A stretch of DNA of 12,883 nt, taken from positions 1 through 12,883 of the forward strand of contig CAAEUM010000338.1 of assembly GCA_900759225.1 (NCBI GenBank), written 5' to 3'. Below the pieces are notes generated by a model, which was not told the origin of the DNA, did not search any database, and saw only the letters and a program-made list of their open reading frames with translations. Shown here piece by piece: positions 12,301 through 12,883 of this stretch. The stretch is from Lachnospiraceae bacterium (GTDB lineage: Bacteria; Bacillota; Clostridia; Lachnospirales; Lachnospiraceae). A program made the position numbers and the translations under genes. How positions within the stretch are numbered: position 1 is the stretch's first letter; every line of letters begins with the position of its first letter.

Positions 12301-12883
12301 ATGGCAGAATCAATGGTTGGGATGAAGCGTTCCCACAGATGTACAGAGGTAACCACCGCAAATATCGGCCAGAATGTGACCGTTATGGGATGGGTTCAGA
12401 AAAGCAGGAATAAGGGCGGGATCATTTTCGTAGATTTAAGGGACCGTTCCGGTATCCTGCAGATTATCTTTGAGGAAAGCGACTGCGGCGCAGAGTGTTT
12501 TGCAAAGGCGGAAAAGCTGAGAAGCGAGTTTGTAATTGCAGTGGAGGGGCCGGTAGAGGCACGCTCCGGCGCTGTAAATGAGAATCTGGCAACAGGCGCC
12601 ATTGAAATCAGGGCAAAATCCATGCGGATTCTGTCTGAATCTGAAACACCTCCATTCCCCATTGAGGAAAACAGCAAAACAAAGGAAGAGATTCGCTTAA
12701 AATACCGTTTCCTGGATTTAAGAAGGCCGGATCTGCAGAGAAATCTTATGGTAAGAAGCCGGGTTGCAACTCTTACAAGGGCATTTCTGGCAGAGGAGGG
12801 CTTCCTTGAGATCGAGACTCCTACCCTGATCAAGAGTACTCCGGAGGGAGCAAGGGATTATCTGGTGCCAAGCCGTGTGCATC
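12301..12883 (+). CDS. aspS: Aspartate--tRNA ligase, N-terminal part (runs off the window)
   Basis: Only the first 194 codons are inside the window. Residues about 8-110 form the OB-fold anticodon-binding domain, with GWVQKSRNKGGIIFVDLRDR and SGILQIIF. The class II catalytic core then begins: YRFLDLRRPDLQ, FLEIETPTLIKSTPEGARDYLVPSR, the last stretch being typical of bacterial AspRS. The enzyme charges tRNA-Asp; whether it is discriminating (or also charges tRNA-Asn) cannot be judged from this part. The start is ATG 12301 with AAGGAG at 12288-12293. It lies 19 nt after hisS, so the two synthetase genes are probably cotranscribed. Confidence 0.96.
   Translation, partial: MAESMVGMKRSHRCTEVTTANIGQNVTVMGWVQKSRNKGGIIFVDLRDRSGILQIIFEESDCGAECFAKAEKLRSEFVIAVEGPVEARSGAVNENLATGAIEIRAKSMRILSESETPPFPIEENSKTKEEIRLKYRFLDLRRPDLQRNLMVRSRVATLTRAFLAEEGFLEIETPTLIKSTPEGARDYLVPSRVH

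Noticed and set aside
12396..12833. 145-codon minus-strand open frame opposite aspS
   Set aside because: Antisense to a conserved synthetase; Ser/Arg-rich composition typical of a shadow frame.

Overview
The window looks like a chromosomal segment from an anaerobic Firmicute of the Lachnospiraceae / Clostridium-cluster-XIVa type. The reasons are moderate GC, strong AGGAGG-like ribosome binding sites, and the gene order apt - rel - MBL-fold hydrolase - hemZ - hisS - aspS, which I recall as typical of that family. The assignment is inferred from order and protein flavour; no database search was done.

Region 1 (1-4710) is a plant-polysaccharide locus. It holds the tail of an upstream gene (probably the sugar-binding lipoprotein), two CUT1-type sugar ABC permeases, a GH28 polygalacturonase-type hydrolase with no signal peptide, and a LacI-family regulator. 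It ends at a strong stem-loop terminator. The simplest reading is import of pectin-derived oligogalacturonides, cleavage inside the cell, and local control by the LacI protein. No ATP-binding subunit is encoded here, so a shared MsmK-type ATPase is presumably used.

Region 2 (about 4710-5530) is a visibly AT-richer interval on the minus strand. It carries a two-gene toxin-antitoxin operon, a RelB/DinJ-like antitoxin overlapping a YoeB-family toxin by 4 nt, with its own promoter. The pair lies between the pectin locus and the housekeeping block, back to back with the apt promoter.

Region 3 (about 5440-12883) is a plus-strand block: apt, the bifunctional (p)ppGpp enzyme Rel, an MBL-fold hydrolase, the radical-SAM protein HemZ, hisS, and the start of aspS, which runs off the window. 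Two intergenic spacers hold unusual structure. The apt-rel spacer (6076-6151) folds into a long stem enclosing a second hairpin. The hemZ-hisS spacer (10693-11015, 323 nt) contains no gene and no T-box that I can see. Instead it holds a 152-bp miniature inverted-repeat element (10774-10925) with 14-bp perfect terminal repeats beginning GTAA and a perfect 8-bp target duplication, features matching IS66-family ends. Directly after it lies what appears to be an older, decayed 50-bp copy with its own near-perfect 8-bp duplication. The insertion sits at the -10 of a putative hisS promoter and may supply a replacement extended -10 at its right end. This nested miniature-element locus is the most notable thing in the window.
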